Of a DNA stretch of 64,000 nucleotides, positions 1-8,600 are shown one piece after another (within the stretch, counting starts at the first letter, position 1; each line of letters starts with the position of its first letter). Position numbers and translations under genes: made by a program. The stretch is from Botryobacter ruber. GTDB taxonomy: Bacteria > Bacteroidota > Bacteroidia > Cytophagales > Hymenobacteraceae. The stretch covers positions 34,822-98,821 of the forward strand of contig NZ_QCZK02000040.1 in assembly GCF_003347595.2 (NCBI RefSeq), read 5' to 3'. The notes under the pieces were generated by a model that saw only the letters and a program-made list of their open reading frames with translations, had not been told where the DNA came from and did not search any database.

Positions 1-179
1 CTTTTGGTTTCGACAGGCTTTGCTCCCTGTTCGGCGGCTCCGACTCCATCCGCGACTACATCGCCTTCCCGAAAAACAACTCCGGCCGCGATGTAATGAT
101 AGACGCACCTTCGCCTGTTTCCGAAGCGCAGCTCGACGAACTGAACATCCGCCTGAAGGAGCTGGAAACGAAGAAGTAA
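1..179 (+). CDS. aspS: Aspartyl-tRNA synthetase, C-terminal end (partial)
   Basis: The frame beginning at base 3 is open to a TAA at 177-179 and is cut by the window edge. It encodes the class II motif 3 region and C-terminus of AspRS: FGFDRL (motif 3 arginine), then [15 protein letters not shown] and a helical tail ending in ELETKK. The family charges tRNA-Asp in the cytoplasm. Only about 58 residues are visible, so nothing can be said about the start or its operon. A hairpin followed by a T-run lies about 25 bases downstream, so the transcript probably ends there. Confidence 0.9.
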   Translation, partial: FGFDRLCSLFGGSDSIRDYIAFPKNNSGRDVMIDAPSPVSEAQLDELNIRLKELETKK

Positions 180-203
180 GAAAAGTAAAATTCAGCTGAT
201 AAG

Positions 204-240
204 AGGCCTGTTGTACCCAGTGTGCAGCAGGCCTTTTTTT
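204..240 (+). terminator. Rho-independent terminator of aspS
   Basis: The arms AGGCCTGTTG and CAGCAGGCCT pair (one G-U) and are followed directly by a run of seven or more T. It lies just past the aspS stop and before the composite repeat. Confidence 0.8.
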
Positions 241-604
241 GACCGTTGATGGTAGGATGAAATGATTTTTGTGATTTTATTTTAGTCTGAACCTTTGATT
301 TACGGTGATTAAAATGATTTTTGTGATTTTTTGTTTGTCTGAATCAGGATTTACGGATTTTAAGAATTTTCAGGATTAGGTTTGTCTGAACAAGATTAAG
401 AAGATTTAAGGAGTAACAGGATTGAAATTGTTTGTGGCCCGTGCAGGAGTAGACGCGGGCACCGCGTCTCTACAGATCATAATACCCAGCCTCTCTACCT
501 TTCTGTTACAGGGTTGAAAATCTTCAACCCCTACAAAATTTCTACCTCTCTACTTCTCTACCTCCTAAACTCTCTAACTCCTAAACTCCTAAACTCCCAA
601 ACTC
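241..604 (+). repeat. Composite repeat family B, copy 1
   Basis: This gene-free stretch is assembled from modules that recur at 10172-10446 and, inverted, at 31230-31548. In order: AT-rich direct repeats built on GTCTGAA and CAGGATT; a GC-rich palindrome (ACGCGG-gca-CCGCGT, about 455-475); a perfect hairpin GGGTTGAA/TTCAACCC (about 513-532) followed by CCTACAAA; then a tail of short pyrimidine-rich units of 8-nt period (CTCCTAAA, CTCTCTAA, CTCCCAAA) from about 560 to the nth stop. The tail abuts nth and supplies its stop codon. No ORF of note is seen. Confidence 0.8.
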
Positions 605-1312
605 CTAAGCTGCCTGGTCTATTCCTTTTTCCCGCACGTCCTGGTAATAGTTGCAGATGCCGTTAAGCACGCAGGCTTCGCATTTGGGTTTGTGCCAGGT
701 GCAGATGCGCTGCCCGTGCCAGAGCAGGTGGATGTGGAAGTTGTACAGCACCACCGGGTCCGGGGGAAGCATGTGTAGCAGGAGCGTGTGTGCTTTGTTG
801 GCTGTTACTTTGGCCCCGATCAGCCCGACGCGCTGGCTTACCCGGAACACGTGCGTGTCTACGGGCAGCACCGGTTTTTTGTAGTTAAAGAGCAACAGCA
901 AGCTTGCCGTTTTCAGGCCCACGCCGGGCAGTTTCGTGAGCCAGGCCAGCGCCTCTTCTGCCGGCATATCCTGCAGGAAATCAATGTTTATCTCACCACG
1001 TTCTTCTTTTATGAGGCGCAGCGTTTCCTGTATGCGCGGGGCTTTCTGCTCCGGGTAACGCGAGGTGGCAATGGCTTTGGCCAGTTCATCTGCAGGTGCA
1101 TTCATCACCCCTTCCCAGTCGCCGAACTGCTCCAGCATGCGGTAGTAAGCTTTTTCTTCGTCGGCGTGGGTGGTGCGGTGCGAGAGCATCGTCGAGATGA
1201 GTTCGTGCATGGGCGTACGGCGGCTTTCGAGCTTCAGCACCTTGTAGGCATCGTTCAGGAGCTCGTGTGTTTGCAGCGTCTTTTCTTTTGGGAGTAGTTC
1301 GTGCGCGTCCAT
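605..1312 (-). CDS. nth: Endonuclease III (DNA glycosylase/AP lyase)
   Basis: A 235-residue HhH-GPD base-excision repair enzyme that removes oxidised pyrimidines and nicks AP sites. The helix-hairpin-helix LPGVGLKTAS contains the catalytic Lys134, the catalytic Asp is D152 in PVDTHVFRVSQ, and a C-terminal 4Fe-4S loop has the canonical C-x6-C-x2-C-x5-C spacing (C204, C211, C214, C220). Length is slightly above E. coli Nth because of a 20-25 residue N-terminal extension. It is monocistronic and convergent with aspS. Its TAG stop (605-607) lies inside the last unit of the repeat tail, so the C-terminal GIDQAA may have been altered by the insertion; this last point is inference. Confidence 0.93.
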   Translation of the reverse strand: MDAHELLPKEKTLQTHELLNDAYKVLKLESRRTPMHELISTMLSHRTTHADEEKAYYRMLEQFGDWEGVMNAPADELAKAIATSRYPEQKAPRIQETLRLIKEERGEINIDFLQDMPAEEALAWLTKLPGVGLKTASLLLLFNYKKPVLPVDTHVFRVSQRVGLIGAKVTANKAHTLLLHMLPPDPVVLYNFHIHLLWHGQRICTWHKPKCEACVLNGICNYYQDVREKGIDQAA

Positions 1313-1523
1313 CAGCAGGCAAGTTTAGTCCTGTTTTGTACGTGCACCTGCTTCTATCTGTTGAAGCATCCTTTCTGCAGTTCCTGCCACTATACCCATA
1401 CCTGCTCCTTAAAATTTAGATTTATTTCTAAAGTCCCTTATAAAAACTGTATTTTTTACACAACTATTTGCAATGTAAAACGCTATAACATTCGGAATAA
1501 AGGGCGAACATTTTACTTTTTTT

Positions 1524-2213
1524 ATGCAGATTAAATTTTTAGGGACCGGCGGAGCCTTTGATGTAGATTATCTTAACTCCGCTGCCTTATTAGAATTCAA
1601 AGACAAAACCATCTTACTCGACTGTGGTTTTACGGTTTATCCTACGCTTGTACAGAAAAACCTTGTCAGCAAAATAGATTACATCCTGCTCACGCACCTG
1701 CACAACGACCACACCGGCTCGCTGGCAAGCCTGCTGCTTCACAGGCATATTATCGAAAAGCGGGATCGGCTCTCCCTGCTCTATTCTTCGGAACAGTTCA
1801 GGATGCAGATTCAGGAGTTGCTGGAGATTCAGCTAAAAGATTCGGAGAAGTATGTAGAATTTGTACCGCTGGATCAGTTTGAAGGGATAAGGGTAATAGA
1901 TACCTATGGGCAACATTCCGAAGGTATGCAATCGTATGCCTATATTTTCGACGACAACACCCGTATTGCCTATTCCGGCGACCTGGCCAGGCCCGACGTG
2001 CTTTTTGAGCGGCTGGAGAAACTGCCCCAGTTGCCAACCTGTGTTTTTCATGACATCACCTTCGATGCCGAAAACACGGGCCACGCCTACTATAAAAAGC
2101 TATTACCTTACCTCAATGGCTACAAAACCTATGGTTACCATTGCGACCCTACCAAGAACCCTCCGGACAACCCCATCCGGCTGGTCTTTTATGAAAAAAG
2201 CCTGATGGCCTGA
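1524..2213 (+). CDS. MBL-fold metallohydrolase
   Basis: A 229-residue metallo-beta-lactamase-fold protein without signal peptide. The metal-binding THLHNDH motif gives H58, H60, D62 and H63. Later ligands are likely the His in TYGQHSEG and the Asp in YSGDLARPD, as in RNase Z-like or AttM-like hydrolases. The beta-strand start MQIKFLGTGGAFD is typical of the RNase Z/PhnP branch. The ATG was chosen because the strand motif begins right there. The substrate is not evident; a phosphodiesterase or lactonase activity is possible. It is convergent with the downstream OmpA-like gene, with repeat copies between them. Confidence 0.8.
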   Translation: MQIKFLGTGGAFDVDYLNSAALLEFKDKTILLDCGFTVYPTLVQKNLVSKIDYILLTHLHNDHTGSLASLLLHRHIIEKRDRLSLLYSSEQFRMQIQELLEIQLKDSEKYVEFVPLDQFEGIRVIDTYGQHSEGMQSYAYIFDDNTRIAYSGDLARPDVLFERLEKLPQLPTCVFHDITFDAENTGHAYYKKLLPYLNGYKTYGYHCDPTKNPPDNPIRLVFYEKSLMA

Positions 2214-2218
2214 TAGCA

Positions 2219-2246
2219 CTGCAGCTGCCACCACAACCACTGCTTC
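2219..2246 (-). repeat. Family A intergenic repeat (inverted partner of 2319-2349)
   Basis: Reads CTGCAGCTGCCACCACAACC on the plus strand, the reverse of the family A core. It starts six bases after the MBL gene stop and is complementary to the copy at 2319-2349, so the pair can form a long stem around a loop of about 70 nt. Confidence 0.75.
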
Positions 2247-2318
2247 ACTTCAATTATTAGCATGGGCGTTGAAGATGAAGTTGCCTGCTCAGGTTGTTTA
2301 TAACCTTCCTGCAAGGAA

Positions 2319-2349
2319 CAGCAGTGGTTGTGGTGGCAGCTGCAGCAGC
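2319..2349 (+). repeat. Family A intergenic repeat
   Basis: Contains GCAGTGGTTGTGGTGGCAGC followed by TGCAGCAGCA. It is the forward-oriented partner of the copy at 2219-2246 in the convergent junction between the MBL gene and the OmpA-like gene. Confidence 0.75.
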
Positions 2350-2351
2350 AC

Positions 2352-2388
2352 AAAAAAAACCGGCCATGCCCGAAGGCATGGCCGGTTA
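2352..2388 (-). terminator. Terminator of the first OmpA-like gene
   Basis: A near-perfect stem AACCGGCCATGCC / GGCATGGCCGGTT with a CGAA loop. On the minus strand it is followed by a T-run (A-run at 2352-2359). It lies just beyond the stop of the gene ending at 2409. Confidence 0.85.
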
Positions 2389-2408
2389 AGAATCTCAAAC
2401 GCTTTATA

Positions 2409-3134
2409 TTACTTCAGCTCGCCTCTTTCAGCAGCTTTCTTCATTTCTTCGCTTGCAAAAATCGCGATTTCAACGCGCCTGTTCTGCTGACGACCGGAAG
2501 CTGTGCTGTTGTCAGCTACTGGCTGGTCGAAGGCATAGCCTTTGGTCTGGATGCGGCTGCGCTCTACTCCCAACGAGGTAGCATAGTTGGCAACCGCCTG
2601 GGCACGACGCTCCGAAAGGCCCTGGTTATATTCCCGGGTACCGGTATTGTCGGTATGGCCTTCTACCAGGATATTTGTTCCCGGATACTTCTTCAGGGTT
2701 TCGGCCAGCTTGGCAATTTCGGTACGCGCGCTAGGCTGTAACTCCGTAGAGTTGGTTGCAAACAGGATACCGGAATCAAACGTTACCTGGATACCCTCGC
2801 CTACACGCTCTACTTTGGCATTTTCCAGCTCACGCTCCAGTTCCTCAGCCTGCTTATCCATCCGGCGTCCGATTACAGCACCCGTGGCACCACCCACCGC
2901 AGCACCAATAATGGCACCCGCAGCAGTATTACCGGCTCTGTTACCGATTACACCACCAATAACTGCGCCTGTGCCAGCTCCGATTATACCTCCTTTGGTT
3001 GTTTTACTCATACCCTTGTCTTCTCCACCGGTGCTGGCAGTGGTACCAGACTGACTGGAACTGCAGGAAGTGGATAACATGCCCAGGATGGCGAAAACTG
3101 ACAAATAGATTTTTAATTTTTTCATACTTTTCAT
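2409..3134 (-). CDS. OmpA-family lipoprotein with glycine-zipper segment (paralogue 1)
   Basis: 241 residues. A lipoprotein signal with lipobox LSTSC puts the lipidated Cys at about residue 24. A Ser/Thr-rich linker follows, then a strongly hydrophobic glycine-zipper region (about 45-92, many GxxxG steps ending in GRRMDKQAEEL), then an OmpA-C peptidoglycan-binding domain (about 115-230) with GHTDNTGT and LSERRAQAV motifs. The family anchors the outer membrane to peptidoglycan; the role of the zipper segment is unknown, but it could insert in a membrane or oligomerise. It is a tandem duplicate of the gene at 3433-4191: the zipper and OmpA parts are nearly identical and the N-terminal linkers differ. 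Each copy has its own terminator, so they are probably separate transcripts. Confidence 0.87.
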   Translation of the reverse strand: MKSMKKLKIYLSVFAILGMLSTSCSSSQSGTTASTGGEDKGMSKTTKGGIIGAGTGAVIGGVIGNRAGNTAAGAIIGAAVGGATGAVIGRRMDKQAEELERELENAKVERVGEGIQVTFDSGILFATNSTELQPSARTEIAKLAETLKKYPGTNILVEGHTDNTGTREYNQGLSERRAQAVANYATSLGVERSRIQTKGYAFDQPVADNSTASGRQQNRRVEIAIFASEEMKKAAERGELK

Positions 3135-3372
3135 TTTTGATCTTATTAGTTCGAACTATATCGGTTCAATGCGTAATACTTAAGTTTTAGCAAAATGTTC
3201 GGTCCGGGGCAGCTGCCCTTCGATTATTTTTCTGGCTGTTCACCGCTGTAATTCCAGTTACTTACTGGCTTTCAAACGCTTATAACCATTATTAAAAGCT
3301 TTAACGGCTGAAACAAAGTTTAGGTTTATGCGTGGTGATGCAGACGATTGTGCCTGGCTACACCATTCAGCT

Positions 3373-3407
3373 AAAAAAAGCGCCTGCTACCGAACGATAG
3401 CAGGCGC
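3373..3407 (-). terminator. Terminator of the second OmpA-like gene
   Basis: A perfect 10-bp stem GCGCCTGCTA / TAGCAGGCGC. On the minus strand a T-run follows (A-run at 3373-3379). It lies 25 bases past the gene's stop. Confidence 0.85.
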
Positions 3408-3432
3408 CCCCTGTATTGTTAATATAGGATGC

Positions 3433-4191
3433 TTATTTTAGTTCGCCTCTCTCAGCAGCCTGCTTCAGCTCCTCGTTGGCAACGATAATGATTTCGACGC
3501 GGCGGTTTTGCTGGCGGCCTTCTGCCGTGGTGTTCTCTGCGATAGGCTGATCAAAGGCATATCCTTTGGCTTGCATACGCGACGCATCTACACCGCGCAT
3601 TTTGGCATAGTTTGCTACTGCCTGGGCACGACGCTCCGAAAGGCCCTGGTTCAGTTCGCGGGTACCGGTGTTGTCGGTGTGGCCCTCTATAATAATGTTG
3701 GTGCCGTCATATTTCTGAAGCGTTTCGGCCAGTCGGTCTATATCGCGTTTGGCGCCTGCACTTAGCTCGGCTGAGTTTACGGCAAAGAGGATACCCGAAT
3801 CGAAGTTAACACGAATTGCCTCGCCCACACGCTCTACCTTTGCACCTTCCATGCTTTTCTCCAGTTCTTCGGCCTGCTTATCCATCCGACGACCGATTAC
3901 GGCGCCGGTGGCACCACCCACGGCAGCTCCAATAATGGCTCCTGCGGCAGTATTGCCCATCCTGTTACCGATCACGCCTCCCAGCACAGCACCGGTACCG
4001 GCGCCAATCACGCCACCTTTTGTTGTTTTAGACATGCCCGGCTTGTTGCTGCCGGTAGTGGCTGTTTCGGTTGTTGAACCGGTGGTAGTCGATCTGTTTT
4101 CGGAAGAAGCGACAGGTCGCGACGACTGGCAGGATGTGAACAGCATGGTAGCTGCCAGAAAAGAGGTCAAGGATAATTTTACAATTTTCAT
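3433..4191 (-). CDS. OmpA-family lipoprotein with glycine-zipper segment (paralogue 2)
   Basis: 252 residues with the same architecture as the neighbour at 2409-3134: lipobox LFTSC (Cys about 21), a Ser/Thr-rich linker longer than in the paralogue, a glycine-zipper block, then an OmpA-C domain with GHTDNTGT and LSERRAQAVANY. It ends in the same AAERGELK tail as its paralogue, which supports recent tandem duplication. It is predicted to sit on the inner leaflet of the outer membrane and bind peptidoglycan. Upstream on the minus strand is a TAAGTTTG box about 90 bases before the start, so this copy probably has its own promoter. Confidence 0.87.
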   Translation of the reverse strand: MKIVKLSLTSFLAATMLFTSCQSSRPVASSENRSTTTGSTTETATTGSNKPGMSKTTKGGVIGAGTGAVLGGVIGNRMGNTAAGAIIGAAVGGATGAVIGRRMDKQAEELEKSMEGAKVERVGEAIRVNFDSGILFAVNSAELSAGAKRDIDRLAETLQKYDGTNIIIEGHTDNTGTRELNQGLSERRAQAVANYAKMRGVDASRMQAKGYAFDQPIAENTTAEGRQQNRRVEIIIVANEELKQAAERGELK

Positions 4192-4279
4192 GTGTTTGGT
4201 TTTTATTATTGTTTGTTTTGGTTTTGTTGTTTGAGCAGCGATAAACCGGTGCCTGAATAGCTCTTTGCAATACTGGTGC

Positions 4280-4287
4280 CAAACTTA
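4280..4287 (-). promoter_or_regulatory. Bacteroidota -7 promoter element for OmpA-like paralogue 2
   Basis: Minus-strand TAAGTTTG matches TAnnTTTG and lies about 90 bases upstream of the start at 4191. A -33 TTTG match is weak. Confidence 0.35.
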
Positions 4288-4351
4288 CGCCTGCAACGGC
4301 TAAACCCGCCTTAGTAATTAAATACCGGAATAATACATTTTTTGATCAAAT

Positions 4352-4381
4352 AAAAAGCCCGACAGTATAACTGCCAGGCTT
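4352..4381 (-). terminator. Terminator of accD
   Basis: Imperfect stem AAGCC..CAGT / ACTG..GGCTT with a 3-nt loop and flanking A-run at 4352-4356 (T-run on the minus strand), 27 bases past the accD stop. Confidence 0.65.
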
Positions 4382-4407
4382 GCAAAATATTGTGTACAAT
4401 CTATATA

Positions 4408-5313
4408 TCAGGATGCTTTTGCTACAGTTTTTTGTGGTTTAGGAGCAGCCGGCTGGTCTGCCTGGGCAGGTAAAACCATCTTTAACAGGTCGCTGAGCTT
4501 TTGTTTCAGTTCTTTGCGGTCTACAATAAAATCCAGGAAGCCATGTTCGAGCACAAACTCCGAACTCTGGAAATCTTTTGGCAGGTCTTTGCCTATGGTT
4601 TCTTTTATAACGCGAGGGCCTGCAAAACCAATAAGTGCGCCCGGCTCGGCAATATTAAAGTCGCCCAGCATGGCATACGAAGCTGTTACACCACCAGTCG
4701 TAGGGTCTGTCAGCAACGAGATGTACGGCAGTTTTTCTTCGGCCAGTAAAGCCAGTTTGGCAGAGGTTTTGGCCATCTGCATCAGCGAATAGCCGGCTTC
4801 CATCATACGGGCACCACCCGATTTGGAAATCATCAGGAAAGGCAGACGGTTCTTACGGGCATAGTCTATGGCACGGGCAATTTTCTCACCTACTACCGAT
4901 CCCATGGAACCGCCTATGTAAGCGAAGTCCATACAGGCTATTACCAGTTCCTGACCGTTTATTTTGCCATGCGCGGTACGAACGGCATCTTTCAGACCGG
5001 TTTTCTGCTGCGTGGTTTTGGTGCGGTTGGGGTAAGGTTTTGTATCCACAAAATGAAGCGGATCTGCCGACGACATGCCGGCATCCAGTTCTGCAAACTG
5101 GTTCCCGTCGAACAGGATGGCGAAATATTCTTCAGACCCAATGCGGTCGTGGTAGTTGCATTTAACGCAAGTATTCAGATTCTTGCGGTGCTCTGCCATG
5201 CTGGTTACTGTTTTGCAATCGGGGCACTTATACCACAAGCCGTCCGGAGTTTCCTTCTTCTCTTCGGTTGGGGTGATAATTCCTTTTTCTACTCGTTTAA
5301 ACCAAGGTATCAT
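4408..5313 (-). CDS. accD: Acetyl-CoA carboxylase carboxyltransferase beta subunit
   Basis: 301 residues, normal length. The N-terminal zinc ribbon has C30-x2-C33 and C49-x2-C52 (KCPDC...CVKC). The crotonase-fold carboxyltransferase domain follows with [31 protein letters not shown] and [14 protein letters not shown]. With AccA it transfers carboxyl from biotin to acetyl-CoA, the first step of fatty acid synthesis. It lies 164 bases downstream of the aldolase gene on the same strand and may be co-transcribed with it. Confidence 0.96.
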   Translation of the reverse strand: MIPWFKRVEKGIITPTEEKKETPDGLWYKCPDCKTVTSMAEHRKNLNTCVKCNYHDRIGSEEYFAILFDGNQFAELDAGMSSADPLHFVDTKPYPNRTKTTQQKTGLKDAVRTAHGKINGQELVIACMDFAYIGGSMGSVVGEKIARAIDYARKNRLPFLMISKSGGARMMEAGYSLMQMAKTSAKLALLAEEKLPYISLLTDPTTGGVTASYAMLGDFNIAEPGALIGFAGPRVIKETIGKDLPKDFQSSEFVLEHGFLDFIVDRKELKQKLSDLLKMVLPAQADQPAAPKPQKTVAKAS

Positions 5314-5477
5314 ATAGTGATAGCGTGCTTACAACACATTTAGGATTTCTGATATAAACTCTGCCAATTTGCTGGAATACAGAAAGTATAACAAGCAACA
5401 CACCTGCTCCCGAAACTTATTGAGCCTCTGAAAAGCGGGTCGTAAATTTAGTTAATATTCCGGAGTTCTGCTACAGG

Positions 5478-6533
5478 TTATGCAATTGTAATTTCTTTTG
5501 CCAGATAAACGTCCTGAACAGCGTTTAACAGCGCTACGCCATCCGAAAAATCTTTCTGAAATGCTTTCCGGCCCAGTATCAGTCCCATACCCCCGGCCCG
5601 CTTGTTGATGACAGCTGTACGAACCGAGTCCTGCAGATCTGATCCTCCGGACTCGCCTCCGGAATTTATCAGGCCGGCGCGCCCCATGTAGCAGTTGGCC
5701 ACCTGGTAGCGGGTAAGGTCGATGGGGTTGTTGCTGGACAACTCGCTGTACATGCGTTTGTCGGACTTGGAGAAGCCGATGGCGGTAAAGCCGCCGTTAT
5801 TGGTCGGCAGTTTCTGCTTGATGATATCGGCCTGGATGGTAACGCCCAGGTGGTTGGCCTGCCCAGTAATGTCGGCAGCAGTATGGTAGTCGATGTCTCC
5901 TTTTTTAAAGGCGCTGTTGCGGGTGTAGCACCACAAAATGGTGGCCATGCCCAATGCGTGTGCCTGCTCAAACGCCTCCGACACCTCCATGATCTGCCGC
6001 GACGATTCTTCCGACCCAAAATAAATGGTAGCACCTACGGCAGCGGCACCCAGGTTCCAGGCATCTTCCACCGAACCAAACATGATCTGGTTGTACTTGG
6101 TAGGATAAGTAAGCAACTCGTTGTGGTTGATCTTTACCACAAACGGAATTTTGTGGGCATACTTCCGCGACAGCATAGCCAGGTTGCCAAAGGTAGTGGC
6201 TACGGCATTACAACCGCCTTCCATGGCCAGCTTTAAGATATTTTCCGGGTCGAAATAAATCGGGTTAGGAGCAAACGAGGCTCCCGCTGTATGTTCTATG
6301 CCCTGGTCTATCGGCAGGATAGAGAGATAGCCCGTGCCGGCCAGGCGACCATGATCGAACAACTGCTGCAGGTTGCGCAACACCTGCGGGCTCCGGTTAG
6401 ACTGGGCAAAGATGCGGTCTACAAAGTCGGGGCCGGGCAGGTGCAACTGCTCTTTTGCGAAGGTTTTGCTTTCATGCTCCAGCAGCGTACCGGCATCAGC
6501 GCCCAGCAAAGAAACTATGTTATCGTATGCCAT
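5478..6533 (-). CDS. fbaB: Class I fructose-bisphosphate aldolase (FbaB/DhnA type)
   Basis: 351 residues from the ATG at 6533 ([10 protein letters not shown]). This start is preferred over the longer frame from 6650 because AAAGGAGT lies about 8 bases upstream of it and the upstream extension is hydrophobic and unlike the family. The TIM barrel carries [38 protein letters not shown] and the phosphate-loop-like [10 protein letters not shown]. The family cleaves fructose-1,6-bisphosphate through a Schiff-base lysine (metal-independent) in glycolysis and gluconeogenesis. Which lysine is catalytic is not assigned here. Confidence 0.88.
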   Translation of the reverse strand: MAYDNIVSLLGADAGTLLEHESKTFAKEQLHLPGPDFVDRIFAQSNRSPQVLRNLQQLFDHGRLAGTGYLSILPIDQGIEHTAGASFAPNPIYFDPENILKLAMEGGCNAVATTFGNLAMLSRKYAHKIPFVVKINHNELLTYPTKYNQIMFGSVEDAWNLGAAAVGATIYFGSEESSRQIMEVSEAFEQAHALGMATILWCYTRNSAFKKGDIDYHTAADITGQANHLGVTIQADIIKQKLPTNNGGFTAIGFSKSDKRMYSELSSNNPIDLTRYQVANCYMGRAGLINSGGESGGSDLQDSVRTAVINKRAGGMGLILGRKAFQKDFSDGVALLNAVQDVYLAKEITIA

Positions 6534-6798
6534 AGGTTTACTCCTTTTAATGAGAATGAGAAAGATAAATAACAGGTTAACAGCCAGTGCTTCCGCAACT
6601 ACATTTGTTACAATTTCCTGACTACCTTTTATATACCTTAACCTCACCAAAATGTTAAGTTAAATTACGGCACTACACCCCTTACTGCTATTTCCGCCGC
6701 GAAACAAGCATCCGAAACAGCCAGTGCAGGCGCAACAGGTATCTAAAATGGGGCGAACAGCGTTGATGCAAATAGAACCTAAAACGCAACTGATAACT

Positions 6799-7449
6799 AT
6801 GAAAAAATTAGCAAGAACGATCGCGGCCTATTGTATACTGGCATTAGTGTTTGTTGCTTCCTGCTCGCCAACTACGCAGATTACAGGCACCTGGAAAAAC
6901 CCGAAAGCAACCGGACAACAATACAACCGGGTTCTGGTAGCAGCCCTTACCGACAACGTAAAGGCAAGGCAAGTTGTAGAAGGCGACCTGCAGGCACAAC
7001 TGCAGCAACGGGGCGTGCATGTTACCAAAAGCATCGACCTTTTTCCGCCTACGGTTATGCGGGAGAGCAATGCAGCCGATGTAATACTGGATAAGGTAAA
7101 AGGAGCTGACTTTGATGCCATACTGACTGCAGCCGTTGTAGAAGAAGAAACGGAAACCCGTTATGTGCCGGGCTCTATGTATGGCCCTTATGCGCCCGTT
7201 TCACGTTTTGGCTGGTACGGTACCTTCAGAGGCTATTACTCCTACTGGTATCCTACCTTTTACGACCCGGGCTATTACCGCGAAGACAAAATTTATTTCC
7301 TGGAAACCAACCTCTACGATGCCGATACCGAAAACCTGCTTTGGTCGGCCCAGTCCAGGAGCTACAACCCCTCGGTCAACAGGGAGTTTTCCGAAGACTT
7401 TGCCCGGCTTACCGTAACCAGAATGCGGCAGGATGGCCTGATCCCGTAG
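6799..7449 (+). CDS. Uncharacterised lipoprotein
   Basis: 216 residues from the ATG at 6799 (MKKLARTIAAYC), preferred over an upstream in-frame start because it begins a clean lipoprotein signal with lipobox VFVASC (Cys about 22). The mature part starts ITGTWKNP, has an alpha/beta stretch (RVLVAALTDNVKARQVVEGD), then a Tyr/Gly/Trp-rich segment (YGPYAP, FRGYYSYWYP) and ends in an alpha-helical tail. It resembles Bacteroidota lipoproteins of the DUF4136-like kind, but I am not certain of the family. Likely periplasmic face of a membrane; function unknown. Single gene, convergent with the M28 peptidase. Confidence 0.75.
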   Translation: MKKLARTIAAYCILALVFVASCSPTTQITGTWKNPKATGQQYNRVLVAALTDNVKARQVVEGDLQAQLQQRGVHVTKSIDLFPPTVMRESNAADVILDKVKGADFDAILTAAVVEEETETRYVPGSMYGPYAPVSRFGWYGTFRGYYSYWYPTFYDPGYYREDKIYFLETNLYDADTENLLWSAQSRSYNPSVNREFSEDFARLTVTRMRQDGLIP

Positions 7450-7458
7450 GCTGTAAAT

Positions 7459-7493
7459 AGCAGCAGAGGCTGTGGTGGCTGGTGCAGCAGAAC
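7459..7493 (+). repeat. Family A intergenic repeat
   Basis: CAGCAGAGGCTGTGGTGGCT followed by GGTGCAGCAGAAC, immediately past the lipoprotein stop. It is a direct repeat with the copy at 7541-7573. Confidence 0.75.
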
Positions 7494-7540
7494 TTTCTGC
7501 AGCAAAAAACATATTCTCCACCAAAAACTCCTCTCAAAGG

Positions 7541-7573
7541 AGGAGCTAAGGCTGTGGTGGCTGCTGCAGCAAA
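7541..7573 (+). repeat. Family A intergenic repeat
   Basis: AGGAGCTAAGGCTGTGGTGG followed by CTGCTGCAGCAAA, in direct orientation to the copy at 7459-7493, just before the M28 peptidase stop in a convergent junction. Confidence 0.7.
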
Positions 7574-7589
7574 CCCAAAAATGCAGCCG

Positions 7590-8600
7590 CTACTCGTTAT
7601 ACAACACATGCAGCACCGTTTGCCCCACGGCTTTCAGCGTTTTTTTGCTGATGATGTCCATGGTGTCGGTGTGGCGGTGGTGGTAGGGGCCGAAGTAATC
7701 GCCGTCGGTGGCGCCCATGTTGTACTCGATGATGTCGATGGTCGGGATTTTGGCCCAGGCATTGATGTAGGTGTGGTCGTCGGTGATGCCGGGGGCATCT
7801 ACATACTTAAAGTAGTCGGAGTAGCCTAAGCGGTTTCCGGCACGCCACACTTTAGCCACTACGTTTTTGGCATAGCGCATGGAGGTTCCTTCGCGGGCGA
7901 ACTTGGCATTTTCAGCGCCCACCATGTCCAGCAGGATACCGTACTTGGCTCTGTAGTTGGCTGTGTGCATGTTGCGGCTCCAGTACTGGGCGCCCAGGCA
8001 CCAGGTATCGTCTTTATACGGGAGGCCGCTATCCTCAGGCTGACCATAGTCCTCGCCGTCGAACAGGATAATATCCACCCCCACATCCGGCTTTTGCGCT
8101 GCAGAACCTAACACGCGGGCAATTTCCAGCAAAATACCTACGCCACTGGCGCCGTCGTTGGCCCCCTCTATAGGTTCCTGCGGATTGGTTTCGTCTTTAT
8201 CGGCAAACGGGCGAGAATCCCAGTGCGCGGCCAGCAGCACCCGGTTGGCTGCCTTTGGTTTAAACGAAGCGATGATGTTGCGGAGGTTGAGCATTTTGCC
8301 ATCGTAAGCCTCCATCTGGAAATTCTGTACCTGCACTTCCGCCCCCAGCTCCTTGAGCTTGCCGATCAGGTACTCGCCTGTCTGGTAATGCGGCGCTGTG
8401 TTTGGAATACGCGGCCCGAACGCCACCTGCTTGGCCACATAGTTATAAGCCGAGTCGGCATTGAACTCGGGTGCTTCCACAACAGCCTTCTCCGCCACAG
8501 CCGTAGCGTTGTCGTCGGCTTTTTGTTCACTGGAATCGCAGCCGGCAATGGCCAGGACCACACCTAGCAGTAGCGCCGGTATATTCATTTTATTCTTCAT
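7590..8600 (-). CDS. M28-family metallopeptidase lipoprotein (glutaminyl cyclase-like)
   Basis: 336 residues from the ATG at 8600 ([12 protein letters not shown]). Lipobox LAIAGC predicts lipid attachment at about residue 21. The zinc site of M28 peptidases and glutaminyl-peptide cyclotransferases is visible in order: AAHWDSRPF (His), [15 protein letters not shown] (Asp), FDGEDYGQ (Glu), [10 protein letters not shown] (Asp) and [10 protein letters not shown] (His). It probably trims peptides or cyclises N-terminal Gln in the periplasm. The start overlaps the end of cysS by about 11 bases, so translation may be coupled. An alternative start at 8588 would avoid the overlap. Confidence 0.85.
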   Translation of the reverse strand: MKNKMNIPALLLGVVLAIAGCDSSEQKADDNATAVAEKAVVEAPEFNADSAYNYVAKQVAFGPRIPNTAPHYQTGEYLIGKLKELGAEVQVQNFQMEAYDGKMLNLRNIIASFKPKAANRVLLAAHWDSRPFADKDETNPQEPIEGANDGASGVGILLEIARVLGSAAQKPDVGVDIILFDGEDYGQPEDSGLPYKDDTWCLGAQYWSRNMHTANYRAKYGILLDMVGAENAKFAREGTSMRYAKNVVAKVWRAGNRLGYSDYFKYVDAPGITDDHTYINAWAKIPTIDIIEYNMGATDGDYFGPYHHRHTDTMDIISKKTLKAVGQTVLHVLYNE

